Shown here piece after piece: positions 21,143 through 32,600 of a DNA stretch of 55,340 bases. Every line of letters begins with the position of its first letter. The first letter of the stretch is position 1. Origin of the DNA: Rhizopus sp. PT2906 (taxonomy: Eukaryota; Mucoromycota; Mucoromycetes; Mucorales; Rhizopodaceae); contig JAMYHX010000295.1 in the NCBI GenBank assembly GCA_025529335.1, forward strand, positions 1 to 55,340. Direction: 5' to 3'. The notes beneath the pieces were generated by a model. The model was not told the DNA's origin. It was given only the letters and a program-made list of their open reading frames with translations, and did no database searches. Made by a program: the position numbers and the translations under genes.

Positions 21143-21829
21143 CTAGTTGCTGTTAAACAATGGGTGGTTACGCAGGTTGCTATAAGCCTCGCGTTTTAGT
21201 GAATGCTTGGCAACTTCAATGTCTGTCTTGATATCTCTAATAAGTGCATCTAAAAAAAAACCATGTATCAGTCATTTTTTCATTTCTTTACAAATTCGTT
21301 TTTACCCAGTGAGGGATAGTTTTGTTCCGGACGAATATAACCTGCTACAATAATCCTAATGGCTTCACCATAAAAGTCTTTGTCAAATTGATGAATGATG
21401 TGCACTTCCTAGTGAATGATGAATACATGAGATCAATAATTCTCCTTCTCATGTTTTTGCATCATTTACCGCTGACTTTCTTTCATTTTGATAATAAGGA
21501 TTCCATCCTAAGCTCATGACCATAGGGTATACAGTACTTTTTACTTCACCAACCTGTGCCCAACCGTAATAAACGCCTGTTTCACACTCTGTAAACATTG
21601 CTTCTAATGCTTCATCGCTCATATTGGCTATTCATAGCACCATGAGTCTTTGTCTCCGAAAAAAAAAAAAGTATATGTATATAATACCTGTAGGAATACC
21701 CAGTTCTTTAGAGCCACGGCCAAAGCCCTTGACAACTGTACCAGAAACAGGTATAGGATAGGGTGTTTCAGGAGAAGAAGAGCCAACGATAAGAGGGCGA
21801 TCTGGGTTGATGTCTGTGCTGGTTGCCAT
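21143..21829 (-). CDS. FMN1: Riboflavin kinase
   Basis: This enzyme phosphorylates riboflavin to FMN, the first step of flavin cofactor synthesis. Four exons give about 165 residues. Key blocks: VSGTVVKGFGRGSKELGIPTANM, the invariant G-x-G-R-G-S-x-x-L-G-x-P-T-A-N nucleotide-binding motif (split by an intron inside PT|AN); GVYYGWAQV; MVMSLGWNPYY; EVHIIHQFDKDFYGEAIRI with the catalytic Glu in the E-V-H-(I/L) motif; and the tail RPEQNYPSLDALIRDIKTDI. The start MATSTDINPDRP is the first ATG. It lies back to back with the NASP-like gene, separated by ~650 bp that must hold both promoters. Confidence 0.92.
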
Positions 21830-22477
21830 TTAGTTTAAGAACAAAGTCAAAGAAAAAGATAGAACTTTAAATCTTTTTGGAATTATAAATCAATTAGATT
21901 GAAATGACTAATTTGATTGGCTGCTTAGTAACAGAGAGTATCTGCTTTAACATTTGGACATAATCAAGGTCCAGGTCATTTCAGTGGTCATGAATATCGG
22001 CTTCTCTGTCATTATATACAACATATGTATCTATCTCTATCCAAAAGCTAGTTTGATCTCTTTATTCACTATAACGCGAGTTAATCTTTAACTGTAACAC
22101 ATTAAATGTGCTTACTTTAAACATGATCACAATACGTGGCATTTCTTTTACGTAATAGCGAATCTCACTGATACTGACAGAGTATTGGTAGCAGTAAGTC
22201 AGAATATCGTTCAGTCAATGTTTGTTACGAAGGACGAGTGATTTAATTGACGTTTATCTAAGCATCGTTTGTTAAAAGTAATGACGACGGATAAAAAAAA
22301 GCAAGTTTGATTTCTTGTGTTACTGACAATGAAGCTCTCACGACTAGAAAGCACACGTATTTAGCCTCAATGTATTCATATGCCAATTAAAAAAGTTACT
22401 TTCCCGAAAGAAAGAATATCTCGCGTCTTATAAATTTTTTGAGGTCCTTTTTTTTTTTCTTTTTAAAAAACGCGATA
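21830..22477. promoter_or_regulatory. Divergent intergenic region, FMN1/NASP
   Basis: This 650-base AT-rich stretch lies between two divergently transcribed genes and must contain both promoters. A long pyrimidine run (tttttttttctttttaaaa) directly precedes the plus-strand start. I see no specific operator. Confidence 0.5.
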
Positions 22478-23682
22478 ATGTCAGACCCAAAGGATAAAGC
22501 AAACAATCTTATTAAAGAAGGAAAAGAAGCATTCGATGATCAAAAATATGAAATCAGTATAACAAAGCTTGGAGAAGCTTGTCAGTTACTGTAGGTGACT
22601 TGAGACAAAAGATACATAAGCTAAATATATATATATAGTGATCAGCTTAATGGTGATCTTGCACCTGAAAATGGTGATGCTTATTTTATGTACGGTAAAG
22701 CATTGCTTCAATATGCGATTCAACAAAACACAGTATTAGGACAATCAGCTCAAGCTAATGCAGCTGCTGTTGAAGAACAACAACACGAAACTAAACAAAC
22801 AGAAGGTAGAAAAAGGGACTAGAATATTGAGAGCGTCTTGATTCTAAATTTATTAAGAAGGATCTAGCAATCCTCTCATTCAGATGGAATCAATACCTGA
22901 ATTTAAACAAGATGAAGAAGAAGAAGACGAGGAAGACAAAGAAGACGGAGATCAAGCTGATGATGACTTTGAGACCGCATGGGATATTTTGGATGTTGCT
23001 CGTCTTATCTTTGAAAAGGGTGAGGATAAGGAAACCCAACTAAAATTAGCAGATGTACACCTATGCTTGGCAGATGTCTCTTTAGAAACAGGTAATCTAT
23101 ACATGTCAATACATGAAACTTTACTTAATTGCCTTTCTTTTGCAGAGAAATTTGATCAATCTCTTAGTGATTATGAAAAAGCAATTGAAATCAAGGAAAA
23201 GTGGTTAGAAGAAGACAATAGAGAATTAGCAGAGGCATATTACAAATATTCATTAGCATTGGAGTTCTCTTCAGATAAATCAGACGAAGCCGTTCCTGAA
23301 TTGAGAAAGGCAATTGATGTGCTGAAGAAGAGGTTGAGCAAGCTAGAAAGCATGGCGGATACAACAGAGAAAGTAAAAGACGAGATAAAAGATATGCAAG
23401 AACTCATATCGGATATGAATCTTAAGGTAATTGAGCCCGTTTTTCTTGCTATTGTTGACACTAAGAGTCCCCCCTTTGTAGGCTGAAGAGTTGACAACGA
23501 AACAAGCTACAGAAAAGGAAGCAGCTGCTATGTTGAAGCAAATACTTGGCTTTGGAGCAAGTGAAAATACCTCAAATAAGCCTATTGAAGCAGCCAGTGT
23601 TAATGATCTGTCAAATCTTGTCAAGAGAAAGGCAAAGGAGTCAACTAAAGATGCTATAGAAAAAAAACCAAAGTTAGAATAA
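22478..23682 (+). CDS. NASP/Hif1/Sim3-type histone chaperone
   Basis: This nuclear chaperone binds histone H3-H4 dimers and passes them to acetyltransferase or chromatin assembly factors. Several exons give about 340 residues. The protein starts MSDPKDKANNLIKEGKEAF. The first TPR is QKYEISITKLGEACQLL, the second (GDAYFMYGKALLQYA) is interrupted by an acidic segment (DEEEEDEEDKEDGDQADDD), then ETAWDILDVARLIFEK, LADVHLCLADVSLE, FDQSLSDYEKAIEIKEKWL and ELAEAYYKYSLALEFS. The acid-interrupted TPR is the hallmark of SHNi-TPR proteins. It ends in a basic, nuclear-localisation-like tail (LVKRKAKESTKDAIEKKPKLE). Introns at 22592-22637 and around 22807-22856 and 23092-23144 keep frame. Confidence 0.88.
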
Positions 23683-23820
23683 TAATAAAGTGTTGTTCTT
23701 TATGGCGGATATTCAAACAATAAAGCGTCTTCTCTCAGTGCGTGTGTGACTTGATCTCTATACCCCCCAGACTGCCCGATTGTACCTTGAAATTTTTTTC
23801 TTCTCTTGTCAATCTCACTA

Positions 23821-24681
23821 ATGTCTCTATTCAACACATTCTCCAGAGCAACAGCTCGTGCTCTGCCTGTAAGCTATTTGCATATAACAACCAACAGATC
23901 TCTATAACAATTTTATTTATTCTAGATTATTCAAAATAGAGCATTTGCTTCTGTTGCTGAAACTACTGCACCTAAAGGCATGTTTATGAACAATGCTTGC
24001 TCGTATGAATCCACTAACTCTTTTAAATCAACAGCTCTCTCAACACCACTTCAAGCTTTTCTTCGAGAATTTAAGACAAATGAACCCATTTCAATAATCG
24101 ACTTGGAAAAGGACGTTTTTGGTGCACCCATCAGAAGAGATATCCTTCACCGTGTTGTCGTTTGGCAAAGAGATGCGATGCGACAAGGTACACATTCAAC
24201 AAAAACTCGTGGTGAAGTCACTGGTACCGGTAAAAAGGCAGCACCACAAAAGGGACGTGGTAAAGCAAGAGTGGGCGATAGGAAAGCACCTCAGTTCAGA
24301 AGTGGTGGTATCGCATTTGGACCCAAGCCAAGAGATCACAGTACGGATTTGCCTAGAAAAGTTCAAGATTTAGGTTTACGAGTTGCCCTAAGTGCCAAGT
24401 ACGCACAGGATCAATTGATCGTGGTTGATTCTCTTCAACATGTCGAAAGCCATAAAACAAGAGATCTGGCTCAGATTCTTCAAAACGCATATGACGGCTC
24501 TAAAATGTTGATTGTAACTGACGATTGCAACGAAAACTTGGAATTAGCAGCCCGCAACCTTCCCAACTGCGAAGTTATTCATGTTGAAGAAACAAACGTA
24601 TTAGACTTACTAACATATGACAAGTTGCTTATTGAAAAGAGCGCTGTTAAATTACTTGAAGATTATCTTAAGCCAGAATAA
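23821..24681 (+). CDS. MRPL4: Mitochondrial ribosomal protein uL4m
   Basis: Large-subunit mitochondrial ribosomal protein of the L4/L1e family. It has an N-terminal mitochondrial presequence (MSLFNTFSRATARALP), an intron at 23869-23925, then IIQNRAFASVAETTAPK. The L4 core contains DVFGAPIRRDILHRVVVWQRD, TRGEVTGTGKKAAPQKGRGKAR and APQFRSGGIAFGPKPRDHS, the extended loop that reaches toward the exit tunnel, then the C-terminal Rossmann-like part DQLIVVDSL and LIVTDDCNENLELAARNLP. Length is 267 residues. A 57-base stretch after PK (gcatgt...caacag) has the look of a GC-AG intron with a CTAAC branch site but is also an open in-frame segment. Removing it would give 248 residues. Confidence 0.9.
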
Positions 24682-24843
24682 ACACTATTTATAACAGAGT
24701 CCGAGGGCGCTTTTTGTATATTAAAAAGGGGACATGATTATTTTATACAAATCATCTTGGGCTATAGTTTATTAAAAATAATTATAAACAGCAACTTTTG
24801 AGCATATTTTCTGACGGGAAAAATTTACAGTTTTGCTTGTGAG

Positions 24844-27261
24844 TTAGTTCCATCCGAAGGAGCTAGGTTGAGCAGGAGCATCTCCCCATCCATCACCAGA
24901 AGTGGTAGCAGGGGCATCTCCCCATCCACCAGCAGCAGGTGCGGGCGGGCTTGCACCCCATCCGCCAGCAGCAGGTGCAGATTGTTCTTGGGCAGGAGCG
25001 CTTGATCCCCAACCGCCACCAGCAGCAGGTTCTTGAGGAGCGGATGAAGCACCACCCCAACCACCGGCATTACTGTCTTGAGCAGGTGCGGAAGAATCCC
25101 AACCAGCGGTAGCAGCAGAAGAGTCCCAGCCAGCAGCAGCAGAAGAGCTCCAATCAATAGACTCGACAGGTTGGTCATAGTCACCATTGTTGTATGAATC
25201 ACCGCCATTGTTGTATGAATCACCACCTTCCTTAGAAGCATGGCATTTGAAGCATGAATCTCTGGAAGCAAAGTTGACGGCGCCACAACTATTGAAAAGT
25301 AAGATTGTTAAATTTGTTTTGCACATTCACAGTATGTATCTTACCCAGAGCAGTCCCAGTCACCATCACGTCTGGCACGAGGTGGGCGTCTTTCACCACC
25401 ACCAAATCCACCACCAGCACCTTCAGGTCTGCCAGTACCACACTTGAAGCATTCAGTACGACGGGCATAGTTGCTTACTTCACAGCTAGGACAGTTCCAG
25501 TCACCAGCACGTGCACCGCCATTACCACGAAAGCCGCCTTCACCACCTTCCTTGGGAGTATGGCACTTGAAGCATTCAGAACGACGAGCAAAGTTGGAAG
25601 CACTGCAGCTAGGGCAAGTCCAGTCACCAGATTGTCCACTATCTTCAGCCCAGGCTCCATCAGCAGCACCGGTACCTTCAGCATTGTTAAAGCCTTGAGG
25701 TGCACCAGGAACGTTTCTTTCCATAGGGACGTATTGTTGACCAGCATAGCTAGGAACTTCGACTTGGGTGTCATCAAGATCTTCGTCAAAGGTCATATCA
25801 TCGGTGACATATTGTTGTAAGAAATCAGGAATTTCTTGTTGACATTCCTTCAGCAACTTGGTAAGTTCAGGTGCAAGGTGTTCACTTCTTTCGTTATAGA
25901 AGGACGTAGCCAAACCAGATCTACCGACACGGGCAGTACGACCAATACGGTGAATGTATTCATCCATGTCGTTAGGCATATCATAGTTGACGACATGCAT
26001 GACGCCGTGAATATCGAGACCACGAGCAGCGACAGCAGTGGCTACCAAGAGAGGACATTTACCAGCCTTGAAGGCCAAGAGAGCGTCTTCTCTTTCCATT
26101 TGGGTACGGTCTCCGTGAATAGAGGTAGAAGGGAAGTTACGTTCATACAAGTATTGATCCAAAGAGTCAGCACTTCGCTTGGTTTCAACAAAGATGACAG
26201 TACGACTGGGAGGAAGACTATCAAGCAAAGAGCGAAGAGTTTCTCTCTTGCTCTCTTCGGGGACATACATAACCTACAATAGTCTATCAATACGAGAATA
26301 ATTTAAATAAACGGCAAGCCTACCTTTTGAGTAATAGTAGTGGAAGTACCACCGACACGACCGACCTTCAAGAAGAGATAGTCAGGACGCAAGAAATCAC
26401 GAGCGAGAGCACGGATAGCTCTGGGGAAGGTAGCAGAGTAAAGAAGGGTTTGATGATCAGGGTTCATGCCCTTCCTTTGAACGATAGCACGGATGATAGA
26501 TTCGAAACCCATATCCAACATACGATCGGCTTCATCAAGAATAAGGTACTTGACCCTTTGCAAGTTGATCTTGCCACGTTCAATAAAGTCCATGAGACGA
26601 CCAGGAGCAGCAGCCAAGATGTCACAACCTCTTTCGAGTTGACGAATTTGACCAAGAGTATCAGCACCACCATAAACGGCACTACAAAAAATGTTGTCAG
26701 AACAAATAAATAATAATAATAATATTTACCAAGGTCTCAAACAACTTCTGTAAGTAAACTAAGATTGATGATAAATAACATACATCACACATATGTATTG
26801 TTTATTTACCTTTCTGCATTCATCAAAGATTTGAGAACACAATTCACGAGTAGGACAGATAATGAGGATAAGTGGCTCAGCTTGATATCTACGTGTTTCA
26901 TAAGGAGCAGGACGTGGCTTTTGAAGTTCTTTAGCTCTACCAAAGAGAGCAGACAAGGTGGGAATCAAGAAAGCAGCAGTTTTTCCGGAACCTGACCAAC
27001 AGCAAAAAAAGAGGTTAGCATTGGATGCGGCAGTACAATATAAAAAAGAGTACCAGTCTGGGCACAGGCCATCAAATCCTTTCCGCTTGTAACAATTGGA
27101 ATGGAATAAGTCTAAAGCAAGTCAACATCCTCTCTTTCTATTTTTAAACAAGGTCTTGTTCTGTTACTTACTTGAACAGGAGTAGGGTTTGTATATCTAG
27201 CCAATCTCACATTTTCCTTCATGACAGGATGAAGATCTGCCTCATCAAACTAACAAAATAA

Positions 27262-27295
<34 letters not shown>

Positions 27296-27636
27296 TGAGT
27301 CGTGTACTTTATAACAACAACAAAAATGGTACTTACGCTTCTAATAGGAGGAGGGGCAGCGCCTCTTTCGACCTTGACAGGGATCTTGGCATATTTGGAG
27401 AAGTCAATACCGTCCTGTCTTTCACTTCCAAAGAGTTCTTGTTCAAGAGCTTCATCGCGAGGTGCCATACCATTTTCATCCACAGTATTTTCGTTATATT
27501 CGTAACGAGAGCGATTAGAAGCCCATTTAAAATCTCTGTAAGCTTGTCTCTTTTGCTCTTCTTCAGGGCTAAATGAGTTGTTCAAAGATTGGGGCTCAGA
27601 AGCGCCAAAGTCTCCAGTGTTATTTTTCCAAGACAT
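24844..27636 (-). CDS. DEAD-box RNA helicase with three RanBP2 zinc fingers and GW-rich tail
   Basis: About nine exons encode roughly 760 residues. The helicase core has the Q-motif region (NPTPVQ), GSGKTAAFLIP (motif I), PTREL, APGRLMDF, LILDEADRMLDMGFE (motif II), SATFP (III), VIFVETKRSAD (IV), ATAVAARGLDI (V) and YIHRIGRTARVG (VI), placing it in the Ded1/Vasa-like group. The C-terminus carries three RanBP2-type fingers (W-x-C-x2-C-x3-N-x6-C-x2-C): GDWTCPSCSASNFARR, GDWNCPSCEVSNYARR and GDWDCSGCGAVNFASR, the third split by an intron at 25289-25345. The tail has eight GW dipeptides in Ala/Ser/Pro-rich sequence and ends FGWN. RanBP2 fingers commonly bind single-stranded RNA; GW tails can act as Argonaute hooks. 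It likely remodels mRNPs, and a small-RNA link is inference. The first intron contains a 31-base homopolymer. Confidence 0.9.
27264..27294. repeat. Poly-T tract in helicase first intron
   Basis: Thirty-one T in a row; poly-A in the sense of the minus-strand helicase gene. Confidence 0.9.
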
Positions 27637-28765
27637 TTTTCTATATAGGAGAGGGAGAAAAAAAGAAGAAGAAAAAGAAAAGAAAAAAAGAGAACCAGTA
27701 GCGATAAGTTCTAATGTGTACGTGTTGAAAAAGCAGTACACTCTCAGCCGCCAATTAGGCGCGTTATTGACAATCTTTTTTTTTATAAAAAATTATTCGC
27801 ATTACAAGATTAATAACAATTAAACACTTTATACATAAAATGAGCTTGATATTTTTGAGAAAAGATAAATGTGGTCAAGACCTTATACAAAATGAAAAGT
27901 TGTTAGAGAATTTGTTTAAATAGTCTGATCTTGACTTGCTTTTCTTCTTTGGACCAAAAAGCAAGGCAGCTATTCCCCAGCTAGCCCTAAGGTATGTTAT
28001 ATTCTTTACTCTTGTAAGAAACTGACATGTAGTATTATAGATCAAAATCGAAACAGTGCTGGTGCTAGCTGGGGTTAGCTTGGTTCTTATCAAGCTTGGT
28101 CCCGTACACTCTCTTCCTTGCTCTCTCTCTCTTTTCTTCCTCTGGGCTAGTTATCGCTGGCCCTATTTGGTGCACTTCGGGTAAGGCATTAATAATCTCT
28201 TTCATAAGTTTACTCACTTTTCTTGCTTCTCTTTTTTTCTCTTATAAATCCTCTTCTTTATAATGTAAATATTTAATATCAATGTAGATAACTGATTTAT
28301 TGATCATTTCTTTATTCATCCTTTTGCTTCTGATGGGCTCTCTTTTTTATTATTTGTTGTCTCATTTGCTGTCTGAAATTATCATTTTTTTTATCAGTGT
28401 GCGAATAATTTGTAATATTTTGTATTGTATTCCTCTGACTCATTCACCCCCTCCCTTCTTTTTCTTTCTCTCCTCCTTCTCTCCTCCTCTTCTTTGTTCT
28501 CTTTGTCTTTTCTTTATTGTTATGAAATAAAGGAGAGTATCACATTGTTTATATTATATATTTGTATGATATATTTAATGTGATGCAACTATATATTCAT
28601 AAAACAGAGACAAAATAAACTCCTCCCATTCTTTCTTTCTTTTAAGCAATGTCATTTATAGTCTGACGCTAAAAGAAAGGGTATGTATGTATCTGTTTAT
28701 ATTTTCAAATGTTATTAAGATGATAGTAGTAATAATAATAATAATAGTAATAAACAAAAAGAAAT
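27637..28765. other. Intergenic gap with a candidate structured transcript
   Basis: No protein gene is supported. Around 27960-28110 there is an 11-bp perfect inverted repeat, ccccagctagc (27975-27985) with gctagctgggg (28064-28074). Between the arms lies intron-like DNA (gtatgttatattc ... ctgac ... tattatag). A short hairpin, agcttg/caagct, follows near 28076-28096. A long CT-rich stretch (28110-28520) follows. This could be an unannotated spliced non-coding RNA or a leader of the divergent helicase gene. Confidence 0.35.
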
Positions 28766-29541
28766 TTAAAGGATAATACAACAAGAATCTTTATCTGGGC
28801 TATTTTCTTGTTGTTGTTTAGCTTTTCTATCTCTTATCTGTCTCATGAGCATAGTATAAACTTCTTCTACATTCTGTCTAGTCTTTGCTGATGTTTCAAC
28901 ATAAGAACAATGCCAATCATTGGCTAATGCATTGGCTTCACTGGCTGATACTTTACGTAAATGTGCCAAATCAACCTTATTACCAACTAAAATAAATGGT
29001 ACCTAATAATAATAATAATATATAGGAGATAAAAGAAAGGAGATAAGTTAATATACGATAGGAATGTGTATTCTTAATCTTACTGTTTCATCATCTAAAA
29101 CTCTCAAAATTTGATCACGAAATTCTTTAGTGTGTTCAAGAGATTCTTGTTCACAGACAGAAAACACACAAAGGAAACCTTCTCCTGACCTATAATAGTT
29201 GTCACGGATCTATTTGAAAAATAAGAAGAGTTGTCCCTTTAACATTTATAATAAACTTACAGCTGCATATTCTTCTTGACCTGCTGTATCCAAAATATCA
29301 ATTTGACATTCTTGGCCATCCAAAACAACCTTTTTACGATAAGCTATATGATACATGTTAGGTATTATATGTATACACACATTCTCTCTCTATATTTACA
29401 GTCTGCTTTAGTTGGATCATATTCTTCAACAAAGTCACCATACATGTATTGTAGAGTCAATGCTGATTTTCCGACACCACCAGAACCAACCATGATGATT
29501 TTATGAAGTGGAAGTGATTGCTTTGCTTTTGACTTGGCCAT
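28766..29541 (-). CDS. Ral-type small GTPase
   Basis: Four exons encode about 197 residues. The G-motifs are complete: VGSGGVGKSALTLQYMYGDF (P-loop, Gly at the Ras-12 position), YDPTKADSYRKKVVLDG (switch I), DILDTAGQEEYAAIRDNYYR (switch II with catalytic Gln), VGNKVDL and ETSAK. The K-A-D-S-Y-R-K-K-V-V-L-D-G string and GEGFLCVFSV are specific for Ral rather than Ras or Rap. The C-terminus is DSCCIIL, a CAAX box whose final Leu predicts geranylgeranylation; no polybasic patch precedes it, so the second Cys may be palmitoylated. Ral switches act on exocyst and membrane traffic. It lies 123 bases downstream of a kinase gene on the same strand. Confidence 0.9.
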
Positions 29542-29578
29542 AGTTTTATTGATGATGGTAATTGAGTAAAAGAAGAAG

Positions 29579-29579
<1 letters not shown>

Positions 29580-29600
<21 letters not shown>
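29580..29600. repeat. Poly-A tract between kinase and Ral genes
   Basis: Twenty-one A in the short spacer upstream of the minus-strand Ral start; on the coding strand it is a T run in the promoter or leader. Confidence 0.85.
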
Positions 29601-29609
<9 letters not shown>

Positions 29610-29664
29610 AGAATTAATGAAATAAGACAAGGTCGGAGAACTAATTTATTTTTATTTATAAATA

Positions 29665-32600
29665 TTATGTGATAATGCACTGCTCATCTTGCCCCTTCTT
29701 AAGGATACGTTTCTTCTTTTCATTCTCTGATTTCGATCCTTCTGTAACTTCATCTTCTATTGACTCAAGAATAGATCCTCGAGAGTCTTTACGTAATGTA
29801 TCTGCTGGATGATTACGTAAAGTGGAAGGAGAAGAATGATATCCACCACGTTCTTTAATGGTACCATTGCTGCTTTTAACTCCGTTTTGTCTCTTTGACT
29901 TTGTGTTATAGACCTTGGCCAAGAATATCCACTATAATAAAGTTTTGCTTAGCGATTCAATATTTTTATACATTTGGTTATATTACATCATAGGAAGGTT
30001 GCTGATCATTCACTTTTGGAGGACATGAAAACGCATCTTTCTTACATTCCTTATGGCAAACCAAGGAGCAGACTTTTTTAATTACATTAGTATATAAGTC
30101 TATTATACGAAGCTGTAACTTACCTTCACAAAAGATGGTTCCATCATTTATTAATTGATTACATACTTTACATTCTACAGCTTAAACAATAGAATGAGCA
30201 CATTTGTCATTTCTATTATTTTCTTTATACCTTTTCCAAAGGATGTTTCTACAAACTTGTGACTATTATTATCATCATTACTATTATCCAACATTGGCAT
30301 CATTGCTGTCGTATTGAGTGAATAGTATTGTTCAAGCTCTGATGCATTAGTTACACTGGCGGCTTTGTTTGCTTGAACTTCCTCTGTTGGGTGACACGAA
30401 CTTGTGTCATTACTGCCATTTAAGACATCTACTCTCATGGGGTCAATACACTTTTGTCTGGCAATAGATAAACATACTCTTTTGTTTGGTTTTCAAATTC
30501 TTAATGATCCACTCGTGCTGTTGTAGTTCTTTACTTGATGCTCTCTCTTCTGGATTCTTTTGAAAACAGCGCAATAAAAAGTTACGCATATCCTAAAATA
30601 CAATATTACTCCTTCTATTTTCTACAGCCCATTAATATCATTACCTCAGAAATATGATCAGGTAAAGGAGGGTAGTCGTCCTCAACGATACGAAACATGG
30701 CAGACATGGCCAATAAGTCGCTATAGGGCGGCTTACCCGTTACTAATTCGATCAATGTACAACCAAGAGACCAGATATCAGATTTGGTCGTTGCACCTTT
30801 TAATTCAATCACTTCAGGAGCCACTAAAAAAATGTTATAAAAGAAATAGTTCTGTATGTTTCATCTTACTCCAGTTGGGAGTTCCAGAGACAGTATCATT
30901 CTCTGTTGTCTTGATCTTTAGATTAAGAGAAACACCAAAATCGGTCAGTTTAACATCTCCTGTCTTGGTGGTGAGGATATTGGCTGCCTTTAGATCACAA
31001 TGGACAACATCATTTGCATGCAAATATTCTAAACCCTTTAAGATCTTGATACAAAAGGAAGCAACCAGCTTTTCGGGAAATGCACCAAACGCTTTCAATG
31101 TTGACATTAAAGATCCATTTTCAGCATATCTACACAATGATATGTTGAGTAAATGAATATTTGCTTTTTTTTTTTAAAAAAAAAAAATTACTCCAAGACA
31201 ATGTTGATGTATTCTTCACTTCGAATAAATCCAATGTACTTGATCACGTTGGTATGTGAGAGTGTCTTTAAGATATTCACCTCTTTCTGAAAAGGGATTC
31301 AATGTTAGATAATAATAAAAGCAATTTAAAAAAAAATACCATAATCTCTTGATAAAGCTCTTCTTCTTCTAACTTGACTCTTTTTACTGCTACAACCTCA
31401 CCTGTTGCTAAATCAAGCGCTCTAGGAAATATCAGGGAAAAGCTTTCTTATTATTATCATTTATTACCTGTAAACAGCTCCAAACTGCCCCTTTCCTATA
31501 CAATTACCCAGTTGCTATAGTCACAATTAGCGCCAACTCTCCTCATGTATATTATATATTACATATTGTGTTATGGTCTCATCCTGATCGTTTGTAAGGA
31601 CAAGCTTTCCTTCTGCCTCTGCCATGGTCGATTCACGTCTTGAATCAGTTGACGGAGACTGAGTCGGCTCTGTGAAAATGGCGCTTTTGGCACTCTCCTG
31701 TCTTTTCTTTTGCAGATCTGATGGCTTGGTAAAAAAGTCTCTCTTGCTCTCATCATCTCTTATAAACGGAGAACTTGAGAGCGTAGGCACAGATGGACGC
31801 CTCTTTTGATCTTTGAATCGACTACTGCTGCTAGCTACCTTTAATGACCCCACTGAATTAGCTGATTTAGCGTTTCTCAAGGGCGATTTCGGCGGACGTG
31901 CACAATTTGAGGCAGTAGGCGAAGGGGATTGGTCTAAGAGAGGTTAGGGCAACGAATTAACCAAGTGTTATGTTTATACTTTTTTCATCCTTGTTATTTT
32001 CGTCTGAATGAACGTTTACTGTCAATGACTTCTTTCTGGTGCCCTTTGTCTCTTTAAATATCCCTCGTACGTCACGATGGTTCGATCCTTCCTTTGAGTC
32101 TCCTTATAGTGGGATTTTTATATTAGCGTCATTTTCATATTCTTTCACCATGTAGCTTACCATCCTTGTCATTCTCTATTGTCAGCATCAAAGATGGATC
32201 TCCATCATCTGAGTTCCATTTTAAAGATAATTCTGCCAAGGATAATATGGTATGTACAACCTAGTAATAGATGTTAATCCAGAAAATAAAAGCTATATAC
32301 AGTTACTACTTTACAGATGACATATCTTTAGCGCTGAATAGATCTGTTGTCTCAAATAACTGAGAGTCCTTCATGCCAAGCTATTGAACGTCTGTTACTC
32401 CTCGTTATTCTTTTCACTAGTTCCTGTTTTTTTGTGTGTTTGTTTTTGTGTATTTGTGTACCTGACGAACTCCTTGCAAGAATCGTGTTATATTATCCAT
32501 CTATGGAAAATCTATTGTTAATCACACAAAAAAGGGAACTCTTTGTTTTGATACTTGCCTGAATGAACGAAAAATCCTTCTTTTGCCCAACAGTTTTTAT

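Noticed and set aside
27975..27990. Telomerase RNA template-like ctagccctaa
   Set aside because: The string does not encode a clean repeat of any telomere unit, and no pseudoknot context is visible; chance match.
28300..28530. 76-codon hydrophobic ORF
   Set aside because: Low-complexity Phe/Leu/Ser sequence from a T/C-rich tract, without family motifs; likely chance.
30376..30480. Two separate genes instead of one kinase-C1 gene
   Set aside because: A 94-nt GT-AG intron restores one frame and completes the C1 His-Cys spacing downstream, so one gene is preferred, though cDNA is needed.
32080..32092. tRNA B-box-like ggttcgatcc
   Set aside because: No A box, anticodon stem or acceptor pairing surrounds it; it lies within a kinase exon.
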